Part shown: positions 24,260 through 33,363 of the stretch, piece by piece
How positions within the stretch are numbered: the first letter of the stretch is position 1
Layout: each line of letters begins with the position of its first letter
Program-made: the position numbers and the translations under genes
Assembly: GCA_947166625.1 (NCBI GenBank)
Contig: CAMVEX010000005.1
Span: forward strand, 1-64,000
Length of the DNA stretch: 64,000 nt
Reading direction: 5' to 3'
Origin: an uncultured Clostridia bacterium
Lineage (GTDB): Bacteria > Bacillota > Clostridia > Oscillospirales > Acutalibacteraceae
The notes under the pieces: model-generated
Database searches by the model: none
What the model saw: the letters and a program-made list of their open reading frames with translations, nothing else
Told to the model about the DNA's origin: nothing

Positions 24260-25234
24260 TTGAATTACACTCAGCTTGAATTTCCCGAAAATTCCGTGTT
24301 TCTTGTTACCGGAGGAGCGGGATTTATCGGATCGAATCTCTGCGAAGCCATCCTCGGGCTCGGCCACAGGGTGAGGTGTCTTGACGATTTATCGACCGGC
24401 AAGCAAAAAAATGTCGATATATTCAAAGACGATCCCCGATATGAATTTATGCTCGGCGATATCAAGGATTTCGATACCTGTATGAAGGCCTGCGAGGGCG
24501 TTGATTATGTCCTCAACCAGGCGGCGTGGGGTTCGGTGCCCCGCAGCATCGAGATGCCGCTTTTTTACTGTGCAAATAATATTCAGGGCACCTTGAATAT
24601 GCTTGAGGCCGCAAGGCGCAGCGGTGTTAAAAAATTTGTCTATGCGTCGAGCTCGTCCGTTTACGGCGATGAGCCGCATCTGCCTAAAAAAGAGGGGACG
24701 GAGGGCAATCTGCTTTCGCCTTATGCGCTTACAAAGAGATGCGACGAGGAATGGGCGAAGCAATACACCCTGCATTACGGTCTTGACACATACGGTCTGA
24801 GGTATTTCAATGTTTTCGGCAGACGTCAGGATCCTGACGGAGCCTATGCGGCGGTAATACCCAAATTCATAAAAATGCTGCTCAGCGGCGAGAGACCCAA
24901 AATCAACGGCGACGGCAGGCAGAGCAGGGATTTTACATATATTGAAAATGTTGTTGAGGCTAATCTCAAGGCGTGCCTTGCCCCTCACGAAGCGGCGGGC
25001 GAAGCCTTCAATATCGCCTACGGCGGCAGGGAATACCTCATAGATATCTATTACGGGCTCACCAAAGCGCTCGGTGTCGATATCGAGCCGGAATTCGGCC
25101 CCGACAGACCGGGGGATATAAAGCACAGCAACGCCGATATTTCAAAAGCAAAGCGCCTGCTCGGATATTCGCCCGAATGGTCGTTTGAGCGCGGGATCGA
25201 GGCGGCGATCGAATGGTATAAGGAGAATCTTTGA
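24260..25234 (+). CDS. NAD-dependent sugar-nucleotide epimerase (TviC/WbpP-like)
   Basis: A 324-residue extended short-chain dehydrogenase. NAD motif GGAGFIGSNL, catalytic SSSSVYG and Y-x3-K (SPYALTKRCDE). With the preceding dehydrogenase it would interconvert UDP-GlcNAc(A) and UDP-GalNAc(A), as TviB/TviC do for Vi antigen. Start is TTG 24260 with CGGAGG upstream. Its last base overlaps the next start. Confidence 0.9.
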   Translation: MNYTQLEFPENSVFLVTGGAGFIGSNLCEAILGLGHRVRCLDDLSTGKQKNVDIFKDDPRYEFMLGDIKDFDTCMKACEGVDYVLNQAAWGSVPRSIEMPLFYCANNIQGTLNMLEAARRSGVKKFVYASSSSVYGDEPHLPKKEGTEGNLLSPYALTKRCDEEWAKQYTLHYGLDTYGLRYFNVFGRRQDPDGAYAAVIPKFIKMLLSGERPKINGDGRQSRDFTYIENVVEANLKACLAPHEAAGEAFNIAYGGREYLIDIYYGLTKALGVDIEPEFGPDRPGDIKHSNADISKAKRLLGYSPEWSFERGIEAAIEWYKENL

Positions 25235-26058
25235 TGAAGGAATACGGAAAGATTTCCGTTATTATGGGCATCTATAATTGCGAGAGCACTCTCGCCGAAG
25301 CGATAGATTCAATCATCGCTCAGACCTATCCCGATTGGGAACTGATACTCTGCGATGATTGCTCGGGCGACGGCACATACGCTCTCGCGAAGCAATATGC
25401 AGAAAAATATCCCGAAAAAATCATTCTCCTTAAAAATGAGACCAACTCAAAGCTCGCTTTTACTCTTAACCGCTGCCTCGAAAAGGCAACGGGCAGATAT
25501 ATCGCCCGGATGGACGGCGACGATAAGTGCCTTCCCGAAAGATTTGAAAAACAGCTTGAATATCTCGAAAGCAGACCGGATGCCGTGCTTGTCGGCACCG
25601 CGATGCAAAGATTTTATAATGACGGCAGGCTCGGAGCCGTTGCCTATTGCCCTTCCGAACCGGACAGATTCACTCCTCATAAAAACGGACCTTCTTTCAA
25701 TCATGCGACGATCCTCGCGTTCAAATCCGTTTTTGATGAGCTCGGAGGATACACCGTATGCCCGAGAACTGTGAGAGGGCAGGATCGCGACCTGTGGTTC
25801 CGCTTTTTTGCCGCGGGCTTCAAGGGCGTGAATATGCCGGATGCGCTTTACCTCGTAAGAGAAGATGTCGAGGCGGTAAAAAGGCGCACTTTCAAGGACA
25901 GATATATTTCTTTTCAGACCGAAATATACGGCTACAGGCTTCTCGGATATCCCAAAAACTGGTATATAATGCCGGTTTTACGGCTTTCAAAAGCGTTTGT
26001 TCCTCAGAAGCTTCAGCTGGTTTACCGCAGCTTACAGACCAAACTGCAAAACCGTTAA
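25234..26058 (+). CDS. Glycosyltransferase family 2
   Basis: A 274-residue GT-A enzyme. N-terminal SVIMGIYNCESTLAEAI, CDDCSGDGT and the metal-binding MDGDD, with GQDRDLWFR as the acceptor-side motif. It has no membrane helix. ATG 25234 overlaps the epimerase stop, with AAGGAG upstream. It is one of several chain-elongation enzymes; its donor is unknown. Confidence 0.9.
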   Translation: MKEYGKISVIMGIYNCESTLAEAIDSIIAQTYPDWELILCDDCSGDGTYALAKQYAEKYPEKIILLKNETNSKLAFTLNRCLEKATGRYIARMDGDDKCLPERFEKQLEYLESRPDAVLVGTAMQRFYNDGRLGAVAYCPSEPDRFTPHKNGPSFNHATILAFKSVFDELGGYTVCPRTVRGQDRDLWFRFFAAGFKGVNMPDALYLVREDVEAVKRRTFKDRYISFQTEIYGYRLLGYPKNWYIMPVLRLSKAFVPQKLQLVYRSLQTKLQNR

Positions 26059-26083
26059 ATTCATTGAAGGGAGAATACGGGTG

Positions 26084-27013
26084 ATGAAATCGGTATCAAA
26101 GCTTAAAAATCTGATAAAATCCAATGACTTTGCCCGTATTTTTATCGAGGAGCGCAAGCGAATAAAATACGGCAGACTTCTAAAAAAATACTCCGACAGA
26201 GAGTTTATTGAGATGCTCTATGAGCGCAATATCGGCAGGCGCCCCGATCTGGATGATCCAAAAACCTTTACGGAAAAACTTCAATGGCTTAAGCTCAATT
26301 ACCGCGATCCCGATATTCCGCTCGCTTCCGATAAATATGAGGCAAAAAAATACATTGAGCGCAGGGGATTCTCCGAGCTTCTTATACCGACCCTTGCCGT
26401 TTATGACAGCGCGGATGAGATAAATCCCGACGACCTTCCCGATGAATTTATCATCAAAGCAACTCACGGCAGCGGGTGGAATTTTATCTGCCGCGATAAA
26501 AAAAGCTTCAATCTGAAGGCAAAGAAAAAAGTGATGAATTCTTGGCTTCGCCAGAATCTCTATGTTTATGGCAGAGAATGGAATTATAAGGATCAGAAGC
26601 CGAGGCTTATTATCGAGCCGCTTATAGATGACAAACCGCTTGTCGATTATAAATTCCTTTGCTTCAACGGAAAATGCAAAGCCGTGCAGGTAAATCACGA
26701 TGACGGCGGAATTCATTATGTCGATTATTATGATGACGAATGGAATCTTTTCCCCGATATGGGCTCGGGAACAGCTCCGATTTTCGGCAGGCCGCTTGCA
26801 AAGCCCGCTGTTTTTGAAGAAATGAAAGCGATCGCTGAAAAAACAGCAGCGGATTTCCCTTTTGTAAGAGTTGATCTTTATGATGTCAACGGCAAAATTT
26901 ATTTCGGCGAAATGACATTTTTTCCCGGCAGCGGATTCTGGCACATCACCCCCGAAAAATATGATAATATGTTCGGCGAATGGCTTGAAATCAAGGAGTT
27001 AGTTGATGATTAA
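26084..27013 (+). CDS. TupA-like ATP-grasp protein (copy 1)
   Basis: A 309-residue protein of the TupA-like ATP-grasp family. Motifs: FTEKLQWLKLNYRDPDI, SDKYEAKKYI, the phosphate-binding EFIIKATHGSGWN, and the C-terminal metal-binding FVRVDLYDVNGKIYFGEMTF. TupA is linked to teichuronopeptide synthesis in Bacillus, and ATP-grasp enzymes form amide or ester bonds through acyl phosphates. A ligase that adds amino acids or peptides to uronic acids of the polymer fits. A GTG three bases earlier is an alternative start. A second copy lies at 39983. Confidence 0.85.
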   Translation: MKSVSKLKNLIKSNDFARIFIEERKRIKYGRLLKKYSDREFIEMLYERNIGRRPDLDDPKTFTEKLQWLKLNYRDPDIPLASDKYEAKKYIERRGFSELLIPTLAVYDSADEINPDDLPDEFIIKATHGSGWNFICRDKKSFNLKAKKKVMNSWLRQNLYVYGREWNYKDQKPRLIIEPLIDDKPLVDYKFLCFNGKCKAVQVNHDDGGIHYVDYYDDEWNLFPDMGSGTAPIFGRPLAKPAVFEEMKAIAEKTAADFPFVRVDLYDVNGKIYFGEMTFFPGSGFWHITPEKYDNMFGEWLEIKELVDD

Positions 27014-28124
27014 GACTGTAAAAAGAATTGAAAACTTCATCAATGATTTACCTGAAAAATTGTATTTGTTTAAGATTCTTTACAGCGAAAAAGCTGCAAT
27101 CAAGAAAAAAAGATCATTATTTTCTAATGTCAAATGGTCTGAAAGTCAGCAAAAGGAATTTGATGATTTTTGGGTTGAGAACTACGGTAAAAAGATTAAA
27201 CCTTATTGGAATAAGTTGTATGAAAGCATAAACGGGGTTTATCATTACGATTATTTTCCCGAAATACTGTATTCAACCGAACTTGAACCGTTGCTTAATC
27301 CTGCGGAATATTGTAAAGTATTCAGCGATAAAAGTTTGACGGAAATTGTTTACGGAAAGGTGTGCGGCGCTTTTTTTCCGGAGATGCTGCTTGCCAACTG
27401 TAATGGCAGTTTCATTGACGGTAACAGGTCGATGCTCAGCTTTGATGACGCTGTTAAATCTATATGTGAAGCAGGCAACTGTGTAATTAAGCCTACAGTC
27501 GAAACGGGCTCGGGCAAAGGAGTCCGTCTTTTGAATATCGTAAATGGCAAGGATTCGGCAACGGGAATTGAGACAGAAACGATAATTAAAAACTACTCTG
27601 AAAACTTTATTGTTCAGAGATTGATTAAAAACAGCAAAGCTCTTTCAAATCTAAATCCCGGTTCACTCAACACTTTCAGAGTCATCACATACATTGTCAA
27701 TGGGAAAATCAATGCCGCCCCCGTTTCATTAAGAATGGGAGTGGGTGACAGCGGTGTTGATAATATTCACAAAGGTGGTCTTGTTGCAGGAGTAAACGAA
27801 GACGGGACTCTGAAAAAATATGCCTATCAACTCGGCTACGGCGACAACTCAGCGAAGTTTACCAAACACCCGGACACAAATATAGTTTTTGAGAATTATT
27901 GTGTAGGCGATATAAAAAAATTGCTTTCAACAGCTATTAAACTTCATGAGACAACTCCGCAATTAGGCATTATTTCATGGGATCTGACCTTCGATGAAAA
28001 AGACAATGTTGTTTTGATTGAGGCAAATTGTAAAGAGCAGTCCGTTTGGTTTCCTCAGATAATCAACGGATGTTCGCTGTTTGGCGAGGACACACGATAT
28101 ATGATTAATAAAATCAGACATTAA
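27006..28124 (+). CDS. Sugar-transfer-associated ATP-grasp protein
   Basis: A 372-residue protein of the ATPgrasp_ST type. Nucleotide-binding CVIKPTVETGSGKGVRLL; GSLNTFRVITY; metal-binding IISWDLTFDEKDNVVLIEAN. The family is found in polysaccharide loci beside TupA and glycosyltransferases but its reaction is unknown. The gene is clearly more AT-rich than its upstream neighbours, which suggests separate acquisition. The start overlaps the preceding gene by 8 bp with AAGGAG in place. Confidence 0.85.
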   Translation: MIKTVKRIENFINDLPEKLYLFKILYSEKAAIKKKRSLFSNVKWSESQQKEFDDFWVENYGKKIKPYWNKLYESINGVYHYDYFPEILYSTELEPLLNPAEYCKVFSDKSLTEIVYGKVCGAFFPEMLLANCNGSFIDGNRSMLSFDDAVKSICEAGNCVIKPTVETGSGKGVRLLNIVNGKDSATGIETETIIKNYSENFIVQRLIKNSKALSNLNPGSLNTFRVITYIVNGKINAAPVSLRMGVGDSGVDNIHKGGLVAGVNEDGTLKKYAYQLGYGDNSAKFTKHPDTNIVFENYCVGDIKKLLSTAIKLHETTPQLGIISWDLTFDEKDNVVLIEANCKEQSVWFPQIINGCSLFGEDTRYMINKIRH

Positions 28125-28126
28125 AA

Positions 28127-29227
28127 ATGGAAAAGATAAAAATTCTTTTTATTCTTGAAAATCTGTCAGTGGGCGGAGCGGAAAGAGTACTTGTCAATTT
28201 GGTTAACAATATGGATTCTGAGCGATTTGATATTTCCGTTTTGACTCTGTTCAGCGACGGTCTGAATGCTGACAGTTTGAAAAAAAATATAAAATATATC
28301 TCATTAAAGCGTAAAAAGTTCAAAGGAATAAGACTGTTTACAAAGTTTTTTCCCAAAAGAATTCTGTATAGGCTTTATGTCAAAGAGGATGATTATGATA
28401 TTGTCGTTGCTTTTATGACAGGGGTTCCGACCTTTGTTGCTGCGGGGGCAAAATCAAAGAAAATCTCTTGGCTTCACGGTGAATTTTTTGAAAATAAAAA
28501 ATTATATAATTTCGGATTAAAATCGGTCTATAACAGATTTGATGCTGTTGCAGGTGTTTCGGATTTTGTATGCAACAGTTTCAAAAAAGCCATAGACCCG
28601 GTGACAGATCCCGTGACAGTTTATAACACCAATGATGTCAAAAAAATCAGAGACAGTGCCTCGGAGAAATTCTCGCTTCCCTTTGATAAAAAAGGCCCGC
28701 TGATTTGCTCTGTCGGAAGGCTTGTCAAAGAAAAGGGATTTGAAAGATTGATCTCAGCCGTTGTCAGGCTTCGCAGCGAAGTCCCCGGGCTTGAGCTTAT
28801 GCTTATCGGTGACGGTGAAGAGGCGGGACGGCTCAATTCCCTGATAAACGGATACGGCGCCGGCGAATATATACATCTTGTCGGCTTTGATATCAATCCT
28901 TACAAATATATGATTCGAAGCGATTATTTTGTCTGCTCATCATATACCGAAGGGCTTTCGACCGCCCTCACCGAGGCGGTAATTCTCGGGATGCCTTGTG
29001 TTTCGACCGATGTATCGGGCGCGAAAGAAATTCTCGGTGAAAATAATGAATTCGGAATAGTCACCGAAAACAGCGAGCAGGGGATTTATGAAGGAATGAA
29101 ACGCCTGCTCAAAGATGAAAAAATTGCGGAACATTACCGCAAAAAAGCGGAGGAACGCGCCGCGTTTTTTGATACTGAAAATACCGTTAAACAGGCGGAG
29201 GATCTTTTTCTTTCCCTTATGAACTAA
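28127..29227 (+). CDS. Glycosyltransferase family 4
   Basis: A 366-residue GT-B enzyme. N-terminal FILENLSVGGAERVLVNLVN, and the donor domain with SVGRLVKEKGFERLI, LIGDGEEAG, and SSYTEGLSTALTEAVILG followed by STDVSGAKEIL. The first half (28127 to about 28680) is AT-rich like the preceding ATP-grasp gene; the second half is noticeably GC-richer. In GT-B enzymes the N-terminal half usually binds the acceptor and the C-terminal half the nucleotide sugar, so a recombinant origin is possible. Confidence 0.9.
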   Translation: MEKIKILFILENLSVGGAERVLVNLVNNMDSERFDISVLTLFSDGLNADSLKKNIKYISLKRKKFKGIRLFTKFFPKRILYRLYVKEDDYDIVVAFMTGVPTFVAAGAKSKKISWLHGEFFENKKLYNFGLKSVYNRFDAVAGVSDFVCNSFKKAIDPVTDPVTVYNTNDVKKIRDSASEKFSLPFDKKGPLICSVGRLVKEKGFERLISAVVRLRSEVPGLELMLIGDGEEAGRLNSLINGYGAGEYIHLVGFDINPYKYMIRSDYFVCSSYTEGLSTALTEAVILGMPCVSTDVSGAKEILGENNEFGIVTENSEQGIYEGMKRLLKDEKIAEHYRKKAEERAAFFDTENTVKQAEDLFLSLMN

Positions 29228-29248
29228 AATGAAAGGAGTGACGGCTTA

Positions 29249-30424
29249 ATGATATTCTGGATAATGTTGATATGGATATTTGCCGTTACTCTTCTTTTTC
29301 AGCCGAAGCTCAGCAAAAAAGTGCTTGCCGGGGACGGGGTCGAAGATTATCACGCGGGCATCGGATTCGGTATTCTTGTTTTTTCTCTGCCGCTCTTTTT
29401 CATTGCCCTGCGGAGCGGGTTTATAGATACAGCCTCTTACATCGGTACTTTTAACCACGCCCCTACGGATATGCAGCTTTTTGATTCGTTCGTAAATAAA
29501 ACGGATAAATCATATTTCTTCTACGCACTGATGATGCTTTTTAAGGTCTATATCAGCGACAATGCCCAGTGGTGGATAGCGGCGATAGCGATTTTTCAGA
29601 CTGCTCTTGTAATGAGGACTTTCCGCAGATATTCATGCGATATGGGGCTTACCGTTTTCCTGTTTATGGCGTCGGGGATAGTCTGCAGCTGGATGTGCAA
29701 CGGGATCAGGCAGTTTATTGCCGTTGCAGTGATCTTTGCCTGCACTCAGTTTCTTATTGATAAAAAATGGTATATTTATGTGCCCGTCGTTTTGCTTATG
29801 ATGGGTCTGCTCCCGATAACCTCAAGATTCGGCTGGGAAACTCCTCCTTGGTATCTTTGCGGGGTGCATCAGTCAACTCTCGTTATGTTGCTCGGCTGCT
29901 TTTTTATCCAGGGCAAGGCTTTCAATAAGAGAGTGTGGATTCTTGCGGCGGTGTTTGTTGCCCTTGTCTTAACGGGAGGGCTTGATTCCGCTCTTGATAC
30001 ATCGGTCGAAAACACAACTTATGTAAAAGATATGGAGTATGTTGACGCCGATACCGGCACAAGCTGGTTCAGGGTAATCGTCGAATCCGTCCCGATGATA
30101 ATGGCGGTGATCGCGCATAAACAGTTCAAGAACGAAGACACACCGGATATCATCAATCTTGCCGTAAATGCTTCCGTCATCACCTCTGTGCTTTATATCG
30201 CCAGCGCCTTTACAAGCGGCATGTATGTCGGCAGGCTTCCGATTTTTACCGAAATGTATAATTTTATACTTGTTCCGTGGCTCATAAAGCATCCGTTCAA
30301 AAAATACCGGCAGATTTTAACTATAGTTTTTATACTCGGATATACCGCGTATTTTTTCTATCAGGTAAATATCGCCTGGGCAGAATCCGTATATCAAAGT
30401 GAACTGCTCGGAATAAATGTATAG
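29249..30424 (+). CDS. EpsG-like polysaccharide polymerase (Wzy-type)
   Basis: A 391-residue polytopic membrane protein with about ten helices. EpsG features: RSGFIDTASYIGTF near the N-terminus, FYALMMLFKVY, and the conserved NGIRQFIAVAVIFACTQ. EpsG/Wzy proteins join lipid-linked repeat units on the outer face. GAAAGGAG precedes the ATG. Its presence argues for a repeat-unit polymerisation route, which the two Wzz kinases would control. Confidence 0.85.
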   Translation: MIFWIMLIWIFAVTLLFQPKLSKKVLAGDGVEDYHAGIGFGILVFSLPLFFIALRSGFIDTASYIGTFNHAPTDMQLFDSFVNKTDKSYFFYALMMLFKVYISDNAQWWIAAIAIFQTALVMRTFRRYSCDMGLTVFLFMASGIVCSWMCNGIRQFIAVAVIFACTQFLIDKKWYIYVPVVLLMMGLLPITSRFGWETPPWYLCGVHQSTLVMLLGCFFIQGKAFNKRVWILAAVFVALVLTGGLDSALDTSVENTTYVKDMEYVDADTGTSWFRVIVESVPMIMAVIAHKQFKNEDTPDIINLAVNASVITSVLYIASAFTSGMYVGRLPIFTEMYNFILVPWLIKHPFKKYRQILTIVFILGYTAYFFYQVNIAWAESVYQSELLGINV

Positions 30425-30431
30425 GTGATTT

Positions 30432-31406
30432 ATGAAAATCAGCATTATCATACCTTTTTATAATCTCGAAAAATATGCCGGAAAAACCCTCGAGAGTGTA
30501 TTTGCTCAGACTTACGGCAACATAGAGGTTGTTGCCGTTGATGACGGGTCGGCAGACGGAACCGGCAAAATCCTCAATGAATATGCCGCGCACGAAAACC
30601 GCCTCAGAGTGATCCACAAGCAAAACGAGGGAGTTTCAAAGGCACGCCTTGACGGAGTTAAAGCTGCAAGCGGTGAATATATCGGCTTTGTTGACGGGGA
30701 CGATCTGATTGACAGCGATATGTATGAGAGGCTTCTTATAAATGCTCTCAAATACGATGCGGATATTTCCCATTGCGGATACAGAATGATCAGACCCGAC
30801 GGCACGACGGAGTATTATTATAACACAGGCGAGGTTATCCTTCAGGATAACAGGCAGGGCATTTACGACCTGCTGGACGGCTCAAAAATTGAGCCGAGCG
30901 TTTGCAACAAGCTTTTTCACAAAAACCTGTTTCACAGTTTGTTACAAAAATCCGACGCTGACCTGTTTTTGAAAAACAACGAAGATCTCTTGATGAATTA
31001 CCGTTTATTCAAAGGATCGAAGAAAAACGTTTATGAGGATTTTTGCCCTTATCAGTATATCGTGAGAGAAAATTCCGCTTCAAAAGCATCATTCAGCGTC
31101 AACAAACTCTCCGACCCCGTAAAAGCGGCAAATATCATATTCAATGATGTTGAAAATGATCAAAGGCTCAAAAGCGTTGCCGCGCGTCTGTACGGGATAA
31201 AGCTTGTCAGCGCCGCAACATATACCGGCAAAAAAGATGCCGAGATCAGCTCAGCCGTAAAATCGGCGCGCAGAGAATTAAAGCTTTTCCTTCCGGCGTA
31301 TAAATCGCATACAATCCGTAAAAGCGATTTGGTTAAAACTGCGTTCGCGGCGTATTTTCCGAGTTTGTATTCAGTTATTCACGCTTTTTATCTCAGGCTG
31401 AAATAG
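30432..31406 (+). CDS. Glycosyltransferase family 2
   Basis: A 324-residue GT-A enzyme. Domain start ISIIIPFYNLEKYAGKTLES, DDGSADGTG, KQNEGVSKARLDGV and FVDGDDLID. It is the first of four adjacent family 2 genes with a similar N-terminal domain and diverged tails, as expected from duplication followed by change of acceptor. Confidence 0.9.
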   Translation: MKISIIIPFYNLEKYAGKTLESVFAQTYGNIEVVAVDDGSADGTGKILNEYAAHENRLRVIHKQNEGVSKARLDGVKAASGEYIGFVDGDDLIDSDMYERLLINALKYDADISHCGYRMIRPDGTTEYYYNTGEVILQDNRQGIYDLLDGSKIEPSVCNKLFHKNLFHSLLQKSDADLFLKNNEDLLMNYRLFKGSKKNVYEDFCPYQYIVRENSASKASFSVNKLSDPVKAANIIFNDVENDQRLKSVAARLYGIKLVSAATYTGKKDAEISSAVKSARRELKLFLPAYKSHTIRKSDLVKTAFAAYFPSLYSVIHAFYLRLK

Positions 31407-31414
31407 GAGTATTT

Positions 31415-32389
31415 ATGGATTTAATAAGCGTAATTATTCCCGTTTACAATGTTGAAAAATATCTTGATATCTGCGTTGAGTCAGTTGTGCGCCAAACTTA
31501 TGAGAATCTTGAAATAATCCTCGTTGATGACGGATCGACCGATAACTGCCCCGCGATATGTGATGAGTGGGCCCGCAAAGATTCGCGGATCAAAGTGATT
31601 CATAAACAAAACGGCGGGCTTTCTTCGGCGAGAAACGTCGGTATGAAAAATGCCTCCGGAGATTATATCGGATTTATTGACAGCGACGATGTTGTTTCTT
31701 TAGATATGTATGAGAAGCTGCTTTCATCATTGAAAGAAAATGATGCAGATATCGCTCAATGCGGATATTTTACATTTTCTGATTATTCCAAAATATCCGA
31801 TTTCAATAACGATAAAACGGTTTATAAAAGGAAGCTTAATTCACGTAATGCGGTTAAATCCCTGCTCACTGACGGAACGGTTTCTGTCATTTGTTGCTCA
31901 AAACTCTATAAGAATCAGGTAATCAAAAATGTTTTCTTTGAAGAGGGCGTCATTAATGAGGATGTGCTTTGGACATATCAAGTTCTTGCTAAATCGGATA
32001 ACGTTGTTACAATAAGCGAAAAACTTTATGGTTATTATCAACGCGAAGGAAGTATTATGAACAGCGCATACAGCGAAAGGCGTTTTGATGCACTGTACGC
32101 TCTTTCAAAACGCTCCGATGCGGTCAAAACCGACTTTCCGGATCTGTTTCCTCTTGCCGAGCGTGCCTACGCGGGCGGATGTATGTATCATTATCAGTGG
32201 CTTTGCCGCCTTAATGATACGGAAGAATACAGAGATTTCCGCAAACGGCTTCATAAAATGTTCCTTTCCTCCGATTTGAAATCCGTGTTTTCGGTAACAG
32301 ACTTAAAATATAAGATCTGGTACACGGCGTTTAAGCATTTCCCGGCATTCACCTGCAAAATAAGAAATATATTGAAGATAGGGTTATAG
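31415..32389 (+). CDS. Glycosyltransferase family 2
   Basis: A 324-residue enzyme with SVIIPVYNVEKYLDICVESV, DDGSTDNCP, KQNGGLSSARNVG and FIDSDD. The C-terminal half has EEGVINEDVLWTYQVL and YYQREGSIMN, the pattern of many Firmicute capsule transferases. It most resembles the next gene. Confidence 0.9.
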   Translation: MDLISVIIPVYNVEKYLDICVESVVRQTYENLEIILVDDGSTDNCPAICDEWARKDSRIKVIHKQNGGLSSARNVGMKNASGDYIGFIDSDDVVSLDMYEKLLSSLKENDADIAQCGYFTFSDYSKISDFNNDKTVYKRKLNSRNAVKSLLTDGTVSVICCSKLYKNQVIKNVFFEEGVINEDVLWTYQVLAKSDNVVTISEKLYGYYQREGSIMNSAYSERRFDALYALSKRSDAVKTDFPDLFPLAERAYAGGCMYHYQWLCRLNDTEEYRDFRKRLHKMFLSSDLKSVFSVTDLKYKIWYTAFKHFPAFTCKIRNILKIGL

Positions 32390-32391
32390 AT

Positions 32392-33354
32392 ATGCCTCTC
32401 ATCAGCGTAATAGTTCCCGTTTATAAAGTTGAAAAATATCTCCATCGTTGTATCGACAGTGTTCTTGCACAGACTTTTACGGATTTTGAGCTGTGGCTTG
32501 TCGATGACGGCTCACCCGATTCCTGCCCCGAAATCTGCGATGAATACGCCCGCAGGGATCGGCGTATAAGCGTTATTCACAAAGAAAACGGCGGGCTGTC
32601 ATCCGCGCGCAACGCCGCATTGGACCGCGCAACGGGCAAATATGTCAGCTTTGTTGACAGCGATGATTACATCACTGCGGATGCGCTTCAAACACTTTAT
32701 TCGGCGCTGACAGAGACCGATTCCGACATAGCCGTAGGAAATATGATGAGCATTGATGAAAGCGGAAATATCAGTGAATTCTATATTCCCGCAGCCGGGA
32801 GGACCTTACTCGAAGGCGACGAAATTCTTTCAACACTCAACCAGCCATGTGCCTGTAACAGGCTGTATAAATCCGAAATATTCCGTTCGCTTCGCTTCCC
32901 CGAAGGCAGGCTTTATGAGGATGTTTTTATCTATCATAAAATCCTCGCTCAGACAAAGCGTATGGTTCTGACGGGCAAAACGGATTATTATTATCTCATC
33001 CGCTCAGACAGCATAATGCATTCTGAATATGATATCCGTTTTACCGATATCGTATTTGCCGTAAAAGAGCGATATGAGTGGCTCGATTCCGTAGGTCAGA
33101 AAGAACTCGCGAACGAAGCGAGGATGTTCGTTTATTCAAGAGTTGCCGCCGCATACGCAAATCTTGACGCGGCGATACCCGAAAACAGGAAAAAACTGCA
33201 GGAGATCAGGGATATTTACATAAGCTGCTACCGAGTGCTTATGAACGACAGATCGATCGGTATAAAGCAGAGGATCAGACTTTTTCTGCTGCGTTATCTG
33301 CCGCATATCCATACAAAACTTTTCGGCAAAAATATGCCTGTTTCATTGGGCTGA
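32392..33354 (+). CDS. Glycosyltransferase family 2
   Basis: A 320-residue enzyme with SVIVPVYKVEKYLHRCIDSV, DDGSPDSCP, KENGGLSSARNAA and FVDSDDYI. The C-terminal half keeps PEGRLYEDVFIYHKIL and YYLIRSDSIMHS. It sits 2 bp after the previous gene and probably arose with it by tandem duplication. Confidence 0.9.
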   Translation: MPLISVIVPVYKVEKYLHRCIDSVLAQTFTDFELWLVDDGSPDSCPEICDEYARRDRRISVIHKENGGLSSARNAALDRATGKYVSFVDSDDYITADALQTLYSALTETDSDIAVGNMMSIDESGNISEFYIPAAGRTLLEGDEILSTLNQPCACNRLYKSEIFRSLRFPEGRLYEDVFIYHKILAQTKRMVLTGKTDYYYLIRSDSIMHSEYDIRFTDIVFAVKERYEWLDSVGQKELANEARMFVYSRVAAAYANLDAAIPENRKKLQEIRDIYISCYRVLMNDRSIGIKQRIRLFLLRYLPHIHTKLFGKNMPVSLG

Positions 33355-33363
33355 GGAGAAGAT

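Noticed and set aside
24389-25126. A 245-codon leftward frame
   Set aside because: Antisense to the epimerase, whose motifs and codon pattern are clear.
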